Shown piece after piece: positions 10,087-24,521 of a stretch of DNA of 64,000 nt. The position numbers were made by a program, and so were the translations under genes. The stretch's first letter is position 1. Each line of letters opens with the position of its first letter. Source of the stretch: Aculops lycopersici (Eukaryota; Arthropoda; Arachnida; Trombidiformes; Eriophyidae); NCBI GenBank assembly GCA_015350385.1, contig WNKI01000003.1:1583730-1647729 (forward strand). Reading direction: 5' to 3'. Below the pieces are notes generated by a model that searched no databases, was not told the origin of the DNA, and saw nothing but the letters and a program-made list of their open reading frames with translations.

Positions 10087-13000
10087 AATTTGTTGTAATC
10101 ATCGCGAGAGCATAGTTGGTAGAGGAGTTTGATTTGCAATGGATTAGTAGATGCGCAAAAGTTTGACAATCATCTAATAATCGAGTTAATTAATAAATGA
10201 CAACCACTGGCATTAAGCATCACCAGGAATACTAACCATAATCAATCTGCTAGTTTGGCTTGGAAATGGATATTAGCAGATCTGTTGCTGACAATAATAA
10301 TAATAATTTCCTCTCCTCGGATGGTCTGATCCTACGAATGGTCTCTATAATTTGTAATCTTTTTCTGATATGCAAAATAGTGAGATAGAATCGACATCAA
10401 ATAACTACAATTGGTGAATTTTATTTTGAAAACAACTCCTGTGGTAATATTTTTCAGATAATCCCATGGTCTTCTGCACTATTCAATAAAATTACGATCA
10501 CTTCGCAAATTAAAATTCATCGATTGTATCCTTGTCTATCCCACGTCGCGGTGCCAGACAATCGCACAGGTGGAAGCAGACTTCGGCACCGCTTGTGACG
10601 CAACAGCAGCAGCAACAACAACAACAACAAACTGACCAAACTGGACTCTCGCAGGTGAAGCCAGAGGCGGTGTTCATTGCAAACTCATCGTGAGGCTGTC
10701 TGCAAGTCTTGTTTGGAGTTGCATGTTGCTGTGACCATCACCACACACAGCCGCTGCTGCCGCCGTCGTCGTTGTTATTATGGTTACCCTCCTTGTAGCT
10801 CAACCAACTGGATAAAACAAGCTGCCGCTTCAATGGCCTTGCCACATCACAACACAACAGAAAACAGTCCAACGCAAAGCAACCACCAAACAGTCGTCAT
10901 GATTCCATTGCTCTAGTCTCTCATCTCATTTTGCGCTCCTTCGGGCAACCAACCCATCGAGCTAACCATTCTCGCGCGTTAAAACGACAAACTCCCTGTC
11001 CGAATATCAGGCACAAGGCCATTCTCGTTCATCATAAAGGCAACAGCGGCGGCAGCCTCAACAGGGGCATCCGGTTTCCTCCGATTGCGTTCTCGCTCCA
11101 CTGAACTGGTCTTTGTTGTCGCGGTAACAACAAGAGAGGCAGCAGCACCGGCAGTAGCCGTGGTGGTGGCAAAATGCTCACAAGAGAGGATGTGGGGATC
11201 AAGGGAGGAAGAAGGGAGTGCGACAACCGTCAGCAGCATGATATTATAAGCCAGTGGTGATTGTTACAGCAGTGGCTCTGCAGGCAAAGGCCGAACCAAC
11301 TTTCGCAAAGGAAGGCGAGAGTTTTAGAAGTTATGGGGGAGATCATCAGAGGCTCGCATTTAAACTGAATACGGAGACCACGACGACGCCCAAGTGCAAG
11401 TTCTTTTCTCTAGCTGTCAGGCTTCAATGATCTAGCAAACAGACAAAAGTGGTCACTGACTTTGCTTTTTTTCTCTCAAACGCTCTCTACAAATGCAATT
11501 TGCTATTTTAGTCAACTTTTCTGAGAGTAAGTCTACTTCCACTTTTCCTTCTTCCTGTGCCGCTCATGACGCAACCAAAACACCACTTTCAGGCATTAGT
11601 TTGCAGGTTCCTGTCAAAAGAAATCTCGCTGAACTGACCAAGACTGAATGGCAGTGCTAATGATGCACTGATGCAGTTTATCGCACTTTTGCCTCGTTAG
11701 ATCCCATTATTGCCGGTCGATTTTCCTTTGATGGTCAGCGCTCGTGGTACCAGGAGCAATAAAACTTCTCACACATGCAATTTGCAACTCGGCAACTAGC
11801 AAATAAAACTGAACCAATCTAAATCATCTGATGGACGTGAGCGATTGTAGTAGAGAAAACAAACCAAAGATCGACTCGGTTTTATAATGATGAGTCGCTA
11901 TTATGGTGTGTAAACTCTGGATGGCAACAAATGGCCGTGTTTTGCCATTTGTCTTTGTTGCCCAAATGTTGGGCATGTCGATTATTGAGATGGGCGTGTT
12001 GCTGCTTGCGCTTGCTGTTGTTTGCTGCTATTATTTCTATTGCGGCCATGTTATCTTTTCAATATTTGCTACAAAGTGACTCATCACTCGCCACTTCCGA
12101 TTGGTTGTCTCGAGTTGGCAGTTGCTTTTACTACGCCTCTTCTAGCTCACTGCATGAGTTCCTCTTGTTCAGCTCAATCACGACTAAGCGTGGTAGCTCT
12201 AGTATTTTTACTCTCGCTAGTATCCTTTTGTTGTCCTGTTTAGTCAGTTTTGGTACCCTTCGCTCCCTCCCATGGTCTTGATGGTGGTTAAAATGTTACA
12301 AGTGAGAGGGAGATTGCAATTGTAACTTGCACTTGGATGACTTGAATTTGCAAGTGTTCATGCAAGTGTGAGTTTTCTCTTGCTTCAGCATAACAAAACC
12401 ACAACTTCAAGTGCCTCGTAAGTGGTCACAATGATATTGTTCAGCTAGTCGGTAAATCACACATTTTGTTGCTCTGCATAAGTCTTATCGCCTACAGATT
12501 GCTTGCTGGCATCTTCCCTCATGGGGCTTGCATCCTGACAGCAAAACGACTAGCGTGTCCGCTGCCGCCACCTAGAAGCTAAAGATTACCCATTCTAGAG
12601 TGGCCAAGTATGAGATTGGCAACAAACTTACCGATAGACGGACGATAGTCTAAACCCGCAAGTTTGTTGGCCATTTATTGGCTGCTGTTGGCGACGATCG
12701 TGTTATCACTTGACTGAACAAGTGGCTAAGGGTGAGTGTTGTTTGCATTGGTAGGACAGGCGCGTAAAACTGGCTGAACAGCAAGTGAAAGCAACATAAA
12801 CGTCATCCGATTGAGCGACTAGTGGTAGGAAACTAGTCCAATATTGCAATAGTCGTGAATTTATCGTATTTACATTGTGTGTCCGCTAGTTTACATGCCT
12901 AAAGTTTGCTCAGGGTACCTTTTCGTATTCTGGTAGTGGTATTAGTGTTGTCGTCACCTCCATCAGTTCCGTTGGCTCGTATCCTTGGGTGCTATTTGAA

Positions 13001-16000
13001 TTGGAAAAAGACGTACTATTATTATTAGTGAAACAGCGGCTGTGGCAACAGTTGTAGCCCTCACCTGAGAGACTGGCTAGTTGGTATGTTGTCGAGAGAT
13101 TGAGAGATTTGCTTACTATCTCGCTACCGTGGTAGTGGTGGTCGTTTGGTTGGTCGGTATGATTGTTGTTGCCATAGATGTAGACTGCGTCATCGAGTAT
13201 TATGATTTTGATTATTATTTGCAAACACTCACAAAAATTCTCCTCCCTACTTTCGTGCTAGTTCTCTTTTCATTTTCCTACTTGCTTCTCTTGCTTCCCT
13301 TCCCCTGAGGGTTTCCTCTTATTCCGGTGGTTGACTAGTAACAAACCGTCTGACTGACTAGTAGGCAGACTGGCAGTTTGAACACAATTACTCACGCAAT
13401 TGAGATAAATGAACGCGGGAGATTGTTAATTTTATTTTCTAGTCTCAAGCTACAACTCGATTTCCTGAGCTTATAAGTCGGCGAACAAGTTTATCTTGAG
13501 TTTCTCCATCTTCATCGTTCCAGGTGCTGGCGTTAAAATCGATCAGTTGACTAGATAGTTGAGAAAGCTGACAAGCTAGAATTAGAGTTTGTCCTCTCCA
13601 CGGAACGAAACGAAGCGAAACTTCCGTCACCTGAAACAAGTTGGTGCTTCGTAGTAGTCATCGTTTCAGACAAGCTCGCTAATTTGCTATCTCACTCACT
13701 TCTTCGCCTCCGATTGATTGGTTTCAAATAGATCCATCAGGTGGTTGTTTCACTATTGATTGGAACTTGTTTCAGTACTGAACTAAAGCGAGAAACTAGC
13801 TTTGGGGTAAATAAGTCTTGGTCTTACTAGTAATTGCTAGATGATACGATTAACTGGCATCCCCTTAGGCTTACCATTGCCCATTACGATTGCCGATGGC
13901 TCATACTTGACGGCTACAGATTTTGTCTCCTCGCTTTGACTTTTTTAACACGCGCGCATATAGAGACTGGTGTAGCGAATTTTTCACAGTTCGCTACGCT
14001 TGACCTGCAGACAGCGCAAATCTTTTCGGGGGCCAACCCTTGCCGCCCAATTCCCCCTACCGCGCGCCTCTTCGCATTTGGCTTGCATCGTTTGAAAATT
14101 TTCACATACGCGTCACGCGCAATAGTACAATACAAACTCAAGATTACAAATAGAAAATTATCACCACCAATATCAAAATGCAAAACAAAACAAAAGAAAA
14201 TAAGAATAAGAAGACTATACGACGATGACGAAGAAGAAAAAACTCAAGGCAACAACTAGTGTGCAGTGATATAAAACAGAGTGGTAGCAAAATTTTACTG
14301 CTCATACAACAGGAAGGTCTCTAGAGAGAAAGTTCGGAAACGTCAAACAGTTCGATTGGGTTGGCCGCCAATTGCACGAGTTTGGCCGCCAGAGTCATTT
14401 GGTCGTTTGGTTTGACTGCCGAACTCTTCGATTAGTTTAGCCGAGTTTAGTCAAGTCTAGGCGCTTTGCACGCAAGCAACTTGTTGTCTCTGAAGTTGAT
14501 GTCGTTGTCTTGGTCTGGTGCTGGTTGTCGTTGCGTTTGCTCGTTGTGTGCAATGACAATGACGAAAACTTGACTATCTCCATCGGCTTATCTATCTAGC
14601 CAAGCTAGTCGTGGAAAGACCAAGCTCTTTTGGCTTGCCGACCAAAAGACAAGAGAAAATCAATAGCAACAGCCAGCCTAATGGGCGACACTTGCGCGCA
14701 AACACGACAAGATGATGACAACACAACTACAATCGTGTGCCTTTCTCTGGGCGTGTGTAGTATGCGTGCAATTGTATTGGTGGACCTCGATACTCGACAA
14801 GCAAAAGTCGACTGCATCGCCAACCGGTAAGCTAGCTTAGTGCTGTTGGTTTTATTCGAAATAACAACTTGGCTCTCGGCCTACGGTTAGGCGAGCGCGA
14901 GTCTGTGAGCCTGTTGATGCCTGGTGATGTTGTCGTCGCCCCGTTTTATGCCAACGAGCAAACTAAAGCTCGCGAACCACACTGCCAGCCTCCGACTTGT
15001 TGTTGGCTTCTTTTGCTTCGAGCTGTCGACAGAAGTCAACAAGCAAATAAAGTGAAAGAGCCAACAGCAAGCGCGACGAAGGTCGAGCGGATGGAGGTGC
15101 ACGTAGTTCGCTTTGGTGATTGTATGGTTGTTGTTTCAGAGACAAGTTCACATCGGGCGCGTTCCCATTGCATCGTCAGCCCGAGCAATGGGCTTGAATC
15201 TTTCCTAAGCTCCACTTTACGACAATGAGTGGCCGGGCTGTCAGCTTTATTTGTCCCACGGTGAAAAACTCGAGTCTTTCGCCTGGTCCCAACGGCATTG
15301 CAGCTGCATAAACTGAGGCGGCCTAAAAAGCTTGCAAGCTCACCGACGGCGCCGAGCTGAATGGACGCCATCTTTCTTATCGCTGGAAGCAGATACGAAA
15401 TTCGCTCGCCACCATCGGCGACTGCATCGAGCAACAAGCCTTGGGTTGTTGTTGCTGTTGGATGTTGAAGCTGTTGTCGTTGCCAACAATTCGCTGGATT
15501 CATTTCGCTGCCGGCCCAAAGGCGATTGCAGTTCGTTCGCTCCATCCCATTTGCTTGCAACAACAGATTGCATGAGCACAATGCGCTGGCGTTGTGTTGT
15601 AGGCAATGAAGTCGCCATTGCCGCCACTACCTATCGTGTTGGCCCCACACTTTTTGTGTGCGCCCTAAAGCCCACCCGGCAACGTCGGAGAAATCGGCAA
15701 CGACAGCGAAAAGTTCGCCGCAATGGCGTTGGCAGCGATATTTGTGGCACCAGCAGTAAGGGCAGACAAGTCGGCGACCGTCGCGCGGGGGAGCAAACTT
15801 TGCGCGCTCTGGCTTTCAGTCTGCAAGTCGCGGGTTCGTCGCCAGCAAAGCTAGCCGTTCGCTCGCTCGCTCGCCCGCCTGCTTGGCTCGCACGGGCATG
15901 CGCAGGGCCAGGCGAGTTGCGATGGCGCCGTGCGTTGCGTTTTAGTCGCACAGTTCGCTCTTGCGCAGCAGCCAACTTTTCTCGACTTGCAGACATTTTC

Positions 16001-17247
16001 AGTGACGAGAGCAGCAAGCTCTAGGCGCTAGAGAGCCGAGTGAATTTGCAAGCTGAGTTTGGGAACTCGGTAAGTTGCGGGCGAGCGAGTTGCGTTTGCT
16101 TTAGTGCAAGTTGCAAGCCGCGCGACAGGAGCGAACATTTTCACCCGGCTGCTCCAGATGCGAGAGCAGCGTACAAGAGAGTGAGTGGGTGCGCAAAGGA
16201 GAGTTGGAGAGAGAGAGAGAGAGAGAGAGAGCGAACTTTCGTCGTTGTTGGCTGTTGTAATTTTCGCATTTGCCTCACTTCGTCCCCACCGTCGTCGTAT
16301 TTGACGCCGCCATTGGAGTTTCAGGCTCCGAGGTTGGTGGCAGTGGCACGCATTCGCGGCAACACGACGCAACGCAACGCAACAGCAACTACAATAACAA
16401 TAACAACAACCGCAACCACATAACCAAATCGACACTGTGACAAAACAGAACCAAGGGCCCTCCACGACGAGAGGACCCAAATTCGTGTTAGAACTTGCGA
16501 GTTTGTGTGCCATAGTTTGTCGCGTTGCCGACATTCGAGGGCTTTGTTTTGTCAGTCTTTTTTTGCAATTGTCTCCGTTTGGCCCCAAACAAACCACCGA
16601 CTTATTCGAGTGGCGCTAATCGCGACAGCAGCAATCATATCCACATGCAAGTAAAGTTGAATTAACATGGCAACATGAGACTAAAGCAAAAGATTGAGAT
16701 TGAGAGACAACGAGTACCACTAGCAGCACCACAAAAGCGATAGCTGTCACAAGTTCTCATTCTGGCATTAGGATGATGAGTCAGAAGTTTATGATTGGCT
16801 AAAGTAAATTTCAGCAAGTGGTAGACAAACACAATCAGTCGTTAGTGCAGAGACAGCAGCAACAGCAACAACTTCAATAGCGAAGATAGCAATGAGGACG
16901 AAGATTCCTTTCTTGAGCTTAAAATGTAAGACTAGAAACTTGTATTGCAAATTATTATTTTTATTCTTGTAATCACATTATTTATTATATCAATACTTTT
17001 ATATTACATTGCCACCAACGAGGGACCAGCTTGATTTTAGAGCCATACGACAACTAAACCCAATGAAGCTGCTAGCAAGTGAGTTTTAGGCATTCAAGTT
17101 TTAAGGGTCAATGTGATTGCATTTGCATAAAACTTCACGGAAAGAAAGAACGTACCATTGATCAGCGAGCAAGAAGAGCGAAGAAACTAGAGGAAGTAAA
17201 TTTCAAGCGAGACGCAGTGGTAGCACAAGCCACAGTGAAGACACAAG
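10087..17247. other. Long non-coding stretch upstream of the Gas2-like gene
   Basis: No gene is supported in 7 kb. The open frames here have biased, repeat-like translations and no domains. The part near 15.3-16.1 kb is richer in CpG and G+C and may hold the promoter and 5' UTR of the Gas2-like gene, whose ATG is at 17248. CAA/CAG runs occur near 10602-10631 and GA repeats at 16207-16232. Confidence 0.45.
16207..16232. repeat. (GA)n microsatellite
   Basis: Uninterrupted GA run in the putative 5' region of the Gas2-like gene. GA runs can act as GAGA-type promoter elements in arthropods; that role is only a possibility here. Confidence 0.9.
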
Positions 17248-20200
17248 ATGTCCACTTCCACTTATTACAATTTTATATCGCCGCGTAGCCGAGGCGGCAG
17301 TGGCAACGATAATAGCAGCAACAACAACAAAACTCCAAATGGAATACCAACGTTCGGGGGCAGGACTAATACTACTAACGCCGGAACTATGCCGGTAAGC
17401 GATCAAACGCGAACTGCGGCTGGCGCGGAACAGTTGAGGTCGCGAATGATCATTAGTGGCCACGACGACGTCGACGAGCTAGCTGCCACGGACTTGCGGC
17501 ACCATCTTACGCAACAGCACCAGGCGCAGCGGCGACAACACTCACCCATAGCCAACTCGAGCGCCAGTAGCTCAACTTCTCTAAACCAATTCAACTCGTT
17601 GACTTCCACCACATCGAATGCTTCCTCGTCGTCACCATCCTCGAGTTGCTCATCTACAACTTGTTCAATCAACAACTCGATCTCCTTAACAACATGTTGT
17701 CCAACTACTACTAATACCACCACCGCTCATTCTACCAGATCCTCTGGGTTGCCAAGACCAGCGACAGTGATATCGTCGCTGGGCTCCAACCAACAAACAA
17801 CCACAACCACCAACACTAACCATGGATCACCCCTGATGGTTTCCATTGGCGAAAACGATATGACCACAAGCACCGTCACTATGACCAATCTAAGCAGTGG
17901 GTGCAGTAGCGGTAGCAGTTGCGGCGGTGGTGGTGGAGGCGGAAACAATAGCGTCAGTGGGAATAGTGGGCGCCTTAGTTTGGGTTCTACACAAATGCCA
18001 AGCAATTTCAGTAATTACAGTCTAAGTCAACAGCACAATTCGCCATTATTGCCAACCAACCAAACTCTATTCCATAGTCAAACTTTACACTCACTTGAAC
18101 CAAAATCCTACAAGCCATTCAAGTCGAATAGCGAGTATGTCGAGGCGATGAAAGAGGATCTTGCCGAATGGTTGAATAAGCTATACTCAGATCTTGATTT
18201 AACTTCAGACAACTTTTTCAGTCAGCTAGAAACTGGTGCCATAATTTGTAGACACGCTAACAATGTCACCCAAATGGGAAGAAGTTTTCTCTTGGAACAG
18301 AAGCATCAGCAACAACCACAGAGACAAGGCCATAACCAACAAGAAGCTTTAGCGTACAATAACAAGGAAGAGACTTCATTGAGTGAGCAAAATAATAATA
18401 GTATCAACGGGGTTTGTTTGCGTTCACCCTCGTCGCAATCTCCAACAAACAGCAGCGATAGTGATAAGGGAATTTCAATGGCAAGTATGAGCAGTTTAAG
18501 TAGCGATCCTCAATCATCGATGATCAAACAGCAAGACAATTCGTTAGTGTCAACAGTTTTGAGCAAGACTAGTGTTATCAATTACAATGGCAACGGTAAT
18601 CAACACAACGAAGATATTGGCAAGTTACTCAGATCTAAGTATCAACCGCATTCAAGTTATGAAATACATCGAAGAGCAAGCTCACCGATCAGTGTCAGTG
18701 GTAGTTTTCTATCAGTGTCACCCACTCCTTTGATCACAACTACTACGAGTAAGGCAGTCGACAGGCATAATATTAATTGGTTCAGGGTCAAGATGATCCC
18801 CTTCAAGCAGGACGCTTGTCCAGGAACCTTTTTTGCCCGCGATAATATCTGTCAATTCATTCTATGGTGTCGCTCGCTACACATACTTGATTGTCTGCTA
18901 TTTGAAACTGATGATCTTGTCGCTAGAAAGAATGTTAGAAGCTTTATACTATGCCTGCTCGAGGTAGCGCGTATCGGATTCAAGGTTGGAATGCCGACGC
19001 CGCTGATCATTCAACTAGAACAGGAGATTGATAGAGAGATTGAAAACGATGCCATACTTGAGAGGGAAAAACAAAACCAGGCCGCAGCTGGCGACTCAAG
19101 TAGCGGCAGCGATTGTGACAGTAACTTTAATTTTGACGCAATGCGACAGGCGGCTAATGAACATGAACAAGTTGTCGACGGCAAGCTTGATGAAAAAACC
19201 AAAACACTAGAGTCAGTCAACAGCGATAAAGCTACCGAAGACAGTAAGGAAAACAACAATCATCATAGTGTTGAAGACGGAGCAGCTAAGGAGGAGGAGG
19301 TAGACGAAGATCTCGGACCAAAGCCTCAAGTTATCACAAACGACTTGCTCTCCCTACATGAAAAGGTAAGTCCACATAGTATTACCAACAAGAGATAGCT
19401 GTCATTGTTGTGTACTCGACCTCTTCTCTTCCTTCATTTCTCTTCTTGTTTCATTTTTCCTCTCCAACTCGATATGTGTTATTTGACCAGTCATTTGATC
19501 AGTGTGTGCTTTTAGTTGTTGACAGCAAAATGAACTTTGATTCGTGGCACTTGCCTTTGTCTTGACTTTTCATTATTCAAGAAACAGGCTAGTCAATTAG
19601 TTAAGACTTTCGACCAAGTAAAACACTAGATCTCTTGGTTGTGAGGTCGTGGACTATATTTCTTCTTTTCTGTAGATGGCCTAACAGATTCAAGCAAGCC
19701 CACTCCAACGATGAGTTCAAATACTAATCCAAGTGCAATGAGTACTACATTAACAAAGAACTTTTCACAAGCTTTGGTCCATAAGAAGATCGAGCTAAAA
19801 TCCAATTTGTGAAGACCTCAGATCGTTTGGATGATTACAAGAGTATCGAGAGGAGTGATGGTCAGTGTAATGAACATCGAGTGGTCGACGATAACCATAA
19901 CTGCCAAACTCTCAGCTGGGTGCGGGAAGAGAAAGAACATGCAAGCAGACACTCTCCTTCTCAAGTGCACTAAAGTCCACTCTGCCAAAGTCGACTCTAG
20001 TTTCTTCGAGGTCTTTCGAAATTACCTCGCCGCCGGTGCTGTTTGAGCTATGTAATGAACTTCGACAGACGCAGTTGTTGTGCAGCCACCGTGAGTGGAT
20101 TACCTGGCGAAGTCCAACTAGCCACAACTGCTGCTGCGATTCATTTCTGCTTCCCTCACGAGCCAATCTCTTCAACTTCAATTCCTCTTATGCTTCGGGT

Positions 20201-23200
20201 ATAGTGTAATTTTTTCCACATTTACTCTTGGTAGATTCATAGAATCCAACAGGCTGCTCAAATAATAATAGTTACTTGTGAAGACCCCCTGTGTGTACGG
20301 TGGTAGTGGTGCAGTAATAGGGTTAGCAACGGCTCAAGTCGGTCAACTTGTTTGCTCAGGCCGAAACACACGATTGTTGTTAGCAGTCATCATGTTGCAG
20401 CTGCCACAACAAACTGATGCTTCAATGTGTTATGTTCCATATGGCGCGCCCATAAACCTGTAACCGAACCCTCGTCTGCTTAAGGTGCAATCTTTCTTGT
20501 CAGCCGTTGTAGCCATCTAGAAATAGGAGCGAATCAGATGGTGAGCTTGATCTTGGCCATCCAAGTGGATGTAAATTGTGTGAGTGAGCTAGAAATGCGG
20601 CAAGTTTCTGATGAAACTACATTTATTATTTATGGTCTACGTTGTCTTGACTCCAAAAATCTGACTCTCAATTTACTCGGTCTCTCCTGCCCATTTTTCC
20701 AAGATTGAGATGTGTCTTTTATTTCAATCGTTGCTTGTAGAGCGACCTAGTCGATTACTTCTTGTTTGTCATAATGACTGTCAATACAAATTTTCATATT
20801 CCTACCAAATGTTCGTGATCATGTTTATTATCTCCCGCGTACAGGAAGTGAGGGTGGGCTGGAGTGAGAGTGAGAAAATCGATCGTGCAAATCTGATTTT
20901 GAAAGGTCCAAAGGTCTAGTTGGTGATGATCTCTGGCAAGCTGGCAACTCGACACGACCACACAGCAAGCTAATTGACGAGTCTCTTCTCCGCTATCTAC
21001 TTGTCGGCCGGTTGTCTTAGTGACTGAAATAACCGAGATGTCCGAGCAATAGTCTGCCAGGTTAGCCGACTAGCTCGGCATTATGGCGGTTTGAGAGTGG
21101 ACCTCAGGTTGCAAGCAAAATTGAGACAGCCGGCAACTGGCAGGCAGACCAGTTGCCGTTATTTTGAGCGACCTCCCTCCAATTATTTACCATCGCTCGA
21201 ATTTTTTGATCGTCCGCTCGGATGGATTTACAGCCGAACTCAGCATTATTTCATTACTTTTCAGCTCTAGTCTTTAAATAACATGAGCCTTTGCACACAG
21301 ATACACAAACACTGGTTGCCACAGGCAATGAATCTTTTTATCCTCCCCCTTGACTCGGCCGACCCTCATAATGGTAGTCCAGCTCACTTGTGCCTCTTGA
21401 TTGCAATTAAGCTGCCGGCTCATCATGCAAGCTAGCTAGCGTCTATCTCGCTTGCAGGTTTGCCAGATCAGAAAGGTGAGGTGGTGAGAAACAGAGAGCC
21501 AAAGGGGAACATCGATCTTAAAACTCAATTTAGCACTATCGTCGAACGAAGAAGACAGAGGGATGCTCGAGGTGTATCAGCTGTTTGCCTGTTATTGCTA
21601 TTACAAATGGCTTTTCAGCCTTAACGTATATTCGCCTGATAGGCTGTTCATGTTGGATTGCAAGCAAGCGAGATTTGCGCGGAGCGGCCTGGAATGGTCA
21701 ATACGAGAGTAAAAATGTTCAGCAATAACATGAAGCCTCGATGTGGATAAGATCCTTTGTGCAGTTCTCTCCTGAAGAAATCTGCTCTCTGAGACTCAAT
21801 GAGAATGTACGTCAAGCCAGCCATTCAGCAGGCCAGTTTGTCGCAATCGAACGATCTACCGGAGGACTAGCAGCAAGCTAGCTAACTAAAGTCTCAACAA
21901 CCATTCGGGTGGTGGACTTTGCGAATGCCAGCTAACTTTTTATTTCTCGTGTCTTCGTTTTAGTTGCCATTCGCCCTCTAGTTTTCGCAACTAAATCTTC
22001 CCTATTTCTCCTTCTAAGTTTGCCTGTTCCCAGGACTTCCGATGCTGCTCAAAACTCACAACTAAAATCTTAGACTTGCAAATGCGATGGTAGTCTCTCT
22101 CGTCTTCGCTTTAAAGAGGTTAAGCAGCAACAGCAAAAGCGACTCTCTCTCTCTCTCTCTCTCTCTCTTTCCAGTTGCCAGATCTGACCTAGTCTAATGG
22201 ACTCTCTTCTGTATCTAGCTTGCTGATTTTATTTTTACTGCACTAACTCCTAGTTAGTTGGCCACTAGATAACTAACTGGACAGGCTGCTAGTTGGCCGA
22301 ACCTTGAGTCATGCAAAATGCCAACACTCGCACACACTGTTTTAGTCTTCTAGACACGTCGCATTGTGGCGGCAGTTGTGGCAGTAGTAGTAGTGGTAGT
22401 AGTAGTTGTAGTTGGTCCTCATCGGCATTAGCTCATCTCATAGTCAGAATCAGACGTGGAGGCTATATGAAGTAGCTATGCCGCAGTTATAAGGCGGCAG
22501 CTGAGCGAACGAGTAGCAACGACGACGACAACCATTGCTAAGACCACGGAGTAGAAACATCCGCTGTGAGATTTTGCAAACGAAGAAACCAACTAACCCA
22601 CCATCTGCCTCGACTGGTCGGCTATGTTTTAGTCAGTTAGTCAGCAACTTGGTGGTTCCGTCATGCAGTTTTTACTAGATAGACACTGGACTCTAAACAT
22701 GGATGAATGTGATTAGCGAGGCTAACGGAAATTTACGGTTACAAGGTGCATCAGATTGGCATTTGCATTGATCATGCAAAAGCTTGCCTTATCTACTGCT
22801 ATGACTTCAGTTAGTTGGAAAGCTAGCTAAGAGTAGAGGAGTCCTGAGTTTTCACAAGCATAGAGCAAAACTCTTTCCGCTTGTCTACTTGCCATCCCTT
22901 GCTCACTCCCTCTCTGCCTCTATCCGTCTTCCTCTCCATCTCTTTCTCTCCTCACTCGAGAGTTTAGCTCTTAGTAATTCTATTTTGTTCTCCCTGTTGG
23001 TCTCCATCTTGGTTGTTGTATATCTATTAGCTGAATATATTTGAGTTAAAGAAAAGGCACCTAGCCTTTGGCCACATCTCAATAGGGGTTTCTGCTCACT
23101 GTCTAAGCGGGAATAGTTGGCCATCTCGACAAGTTAATGCTGATAATACAGTTGCTCTAACGTTCATATCGGTCAGTCCTATTGCCGTTTCTGCTGTATG

Positions 23201-24521
23201 CTACTGAACAGGTACAACAGATTCAGAAAAGCAGCAGCTTAACAATTGCACCCTTGCGCGAGCAACTTATTTGAGCTCACCAGTGAGTCACAATCACTTG
23301 TTGCTTTTGTATACCGTCTACCCTAGTGAGATCAACTCTCCCCGGATCAGAAGCTTTAACTCAACTCAGCTCAGCTCATATGCTTGTTGGCCAGTTGAAA
23401 ACAAAGCAATAGCGAGAGAATATCCCAGAAATTGATTAACGCACTAATCAAGCGATTCAAGTCTCCTCGAGTCCTGCTAGCCTTTAGGTTTTCCTGTGTT
23501 TTCTCTCCAACTTCAACTCAATAATTTTAATACCAAGCTCACAAGGCCAAAGAGCCACGAACGTAGCTTTGCATCTAGTCATATACAAATTTTCAGTGGC
23601 TTAGACCCGACTGGTCGGTAACTAGCTTGAAAGCTAGTCGTTGTTGAGTTTCATAAGCTGCTGGCACAAGCTGTGGAGTCACCACAATCACCAAGCTAGC
23701 GAACTCTTTCTAGTTCACTCGCAGATAGATTTACCAACCAACCAACAAAGCAACTAACTCGCCCAAAAGCATGAAGGTATAATAATACCAAGAATGCTTG
23801 ACTTGAATTGCACTATGCCTCTGCCTGTCTGTCTGTCTACCTGCTTATGTATGTAGGCAGACAGTTTATTTGACTGCAACACTAAGCCTTTATTATACGA
23901 TTTGATCTCGGAGTGGAAACAAAAGACTAACCAAATTCAAATTTTCCCCTTTTAACTATCAATACGAATACGATTACTAAACGATACGTGTACGTGCAAC
24001 AGGTGGTCCAATTGCTGTGCCAATGTACCTGCCCAACTCAATTTCCTATGGTCAGGATAGGTGATGGAAAGTACAAAGTGGGTGATAAACTAATTATATT
24101 CGTTAGAATATTGAGGCGGCACATTATGGTCCGTGTTGGTGGCGGATGGCAGGAGTTAAGCGAGTTCTTGCGCCAGAAAGATCCGTGCAGGTCGCGGCCC
24201 ATTCAGGCGTCGAGTATTCAACAACTACACAATACCACCTTCCCTCTTGGATACAACAATCATAACCACTACCACCCATCAGGTAAATCAACAACCCACT
24301 CATCGTCTGGCGGACCGTCATCGTCAATGTCGGCCACAAAGTTGCTTCGTTTAGGTAGTAGTCAGCAACTGAACAAGGGGCATCCAAGCGCGAACAATAG
24401 CGCCAGTGGCTGTTCGGGTAGCAATAGCAGCCATAGCAACAACTATAGAAATTCAAATGGCCAAAGGTTGATCTCAAGCTCAGTAAGCATGAGCTGGCTT
24501 TCTAATAGTGGAAATTCTTAG
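17248..24521 (+). CDS. GAS2: Gas2-like cytoskeletal linker (CH + GAR)
   Basis: Exon 1 is 17248-19365 and exon 2 is 24003-24521, joined in phase 0 (LHEK|VVQLL), giving 878 residues. The donor is AAG|GTAAGT. The acceptor is GCAACAG, the first AG after CTAAC at 23927-23931. Gas2 proteins (Drosophila pickled eggs) bind actin through a CH domain and microtubules through a GAR domain. Residues 1-280 are low-complexity Ser/Thr/Asn. The CH domain starts near 287 (YKPFKSNSEYVEAMKEDLAEWL), breaks off near 340, and resumes near 509 (NWFRVKMIPF, GTFFARDNICQFILWCRSL). About 165 residues of Gln/Ser-rich sequence sit inside it. Exon 2 supplies the GAR domain (QCTCPTQFPMVRIGDGKY, FVRILRRHIMVRVGGGW, DPCR), then a Ser-rich tail. 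Without splicing, exon 1 ends soon after GTAAGT in SPHSITNKR, a possible CH-only product. The family is certain; the member is not. Confidence 0.9.
22143..22168. repeat. (CT)n microsatellite in Gas2-like intron
   Basis: CT run inside the 4.6-kb intron of the Gas2-like gene (19366-24002). I see no other gene in that intron. Confidence 0.9.

Noticed and set aside
14605..16597. Cluster of frames at 14.6-16.6 kb, including ones of 181, 189 and 230 residues
   Set aside because: Mutually overlapping on both strands in CpG-rich DNA, Arg/Ser/Ala-biased, no recognisable motif; better read as promoter or 5' UTR DNA.
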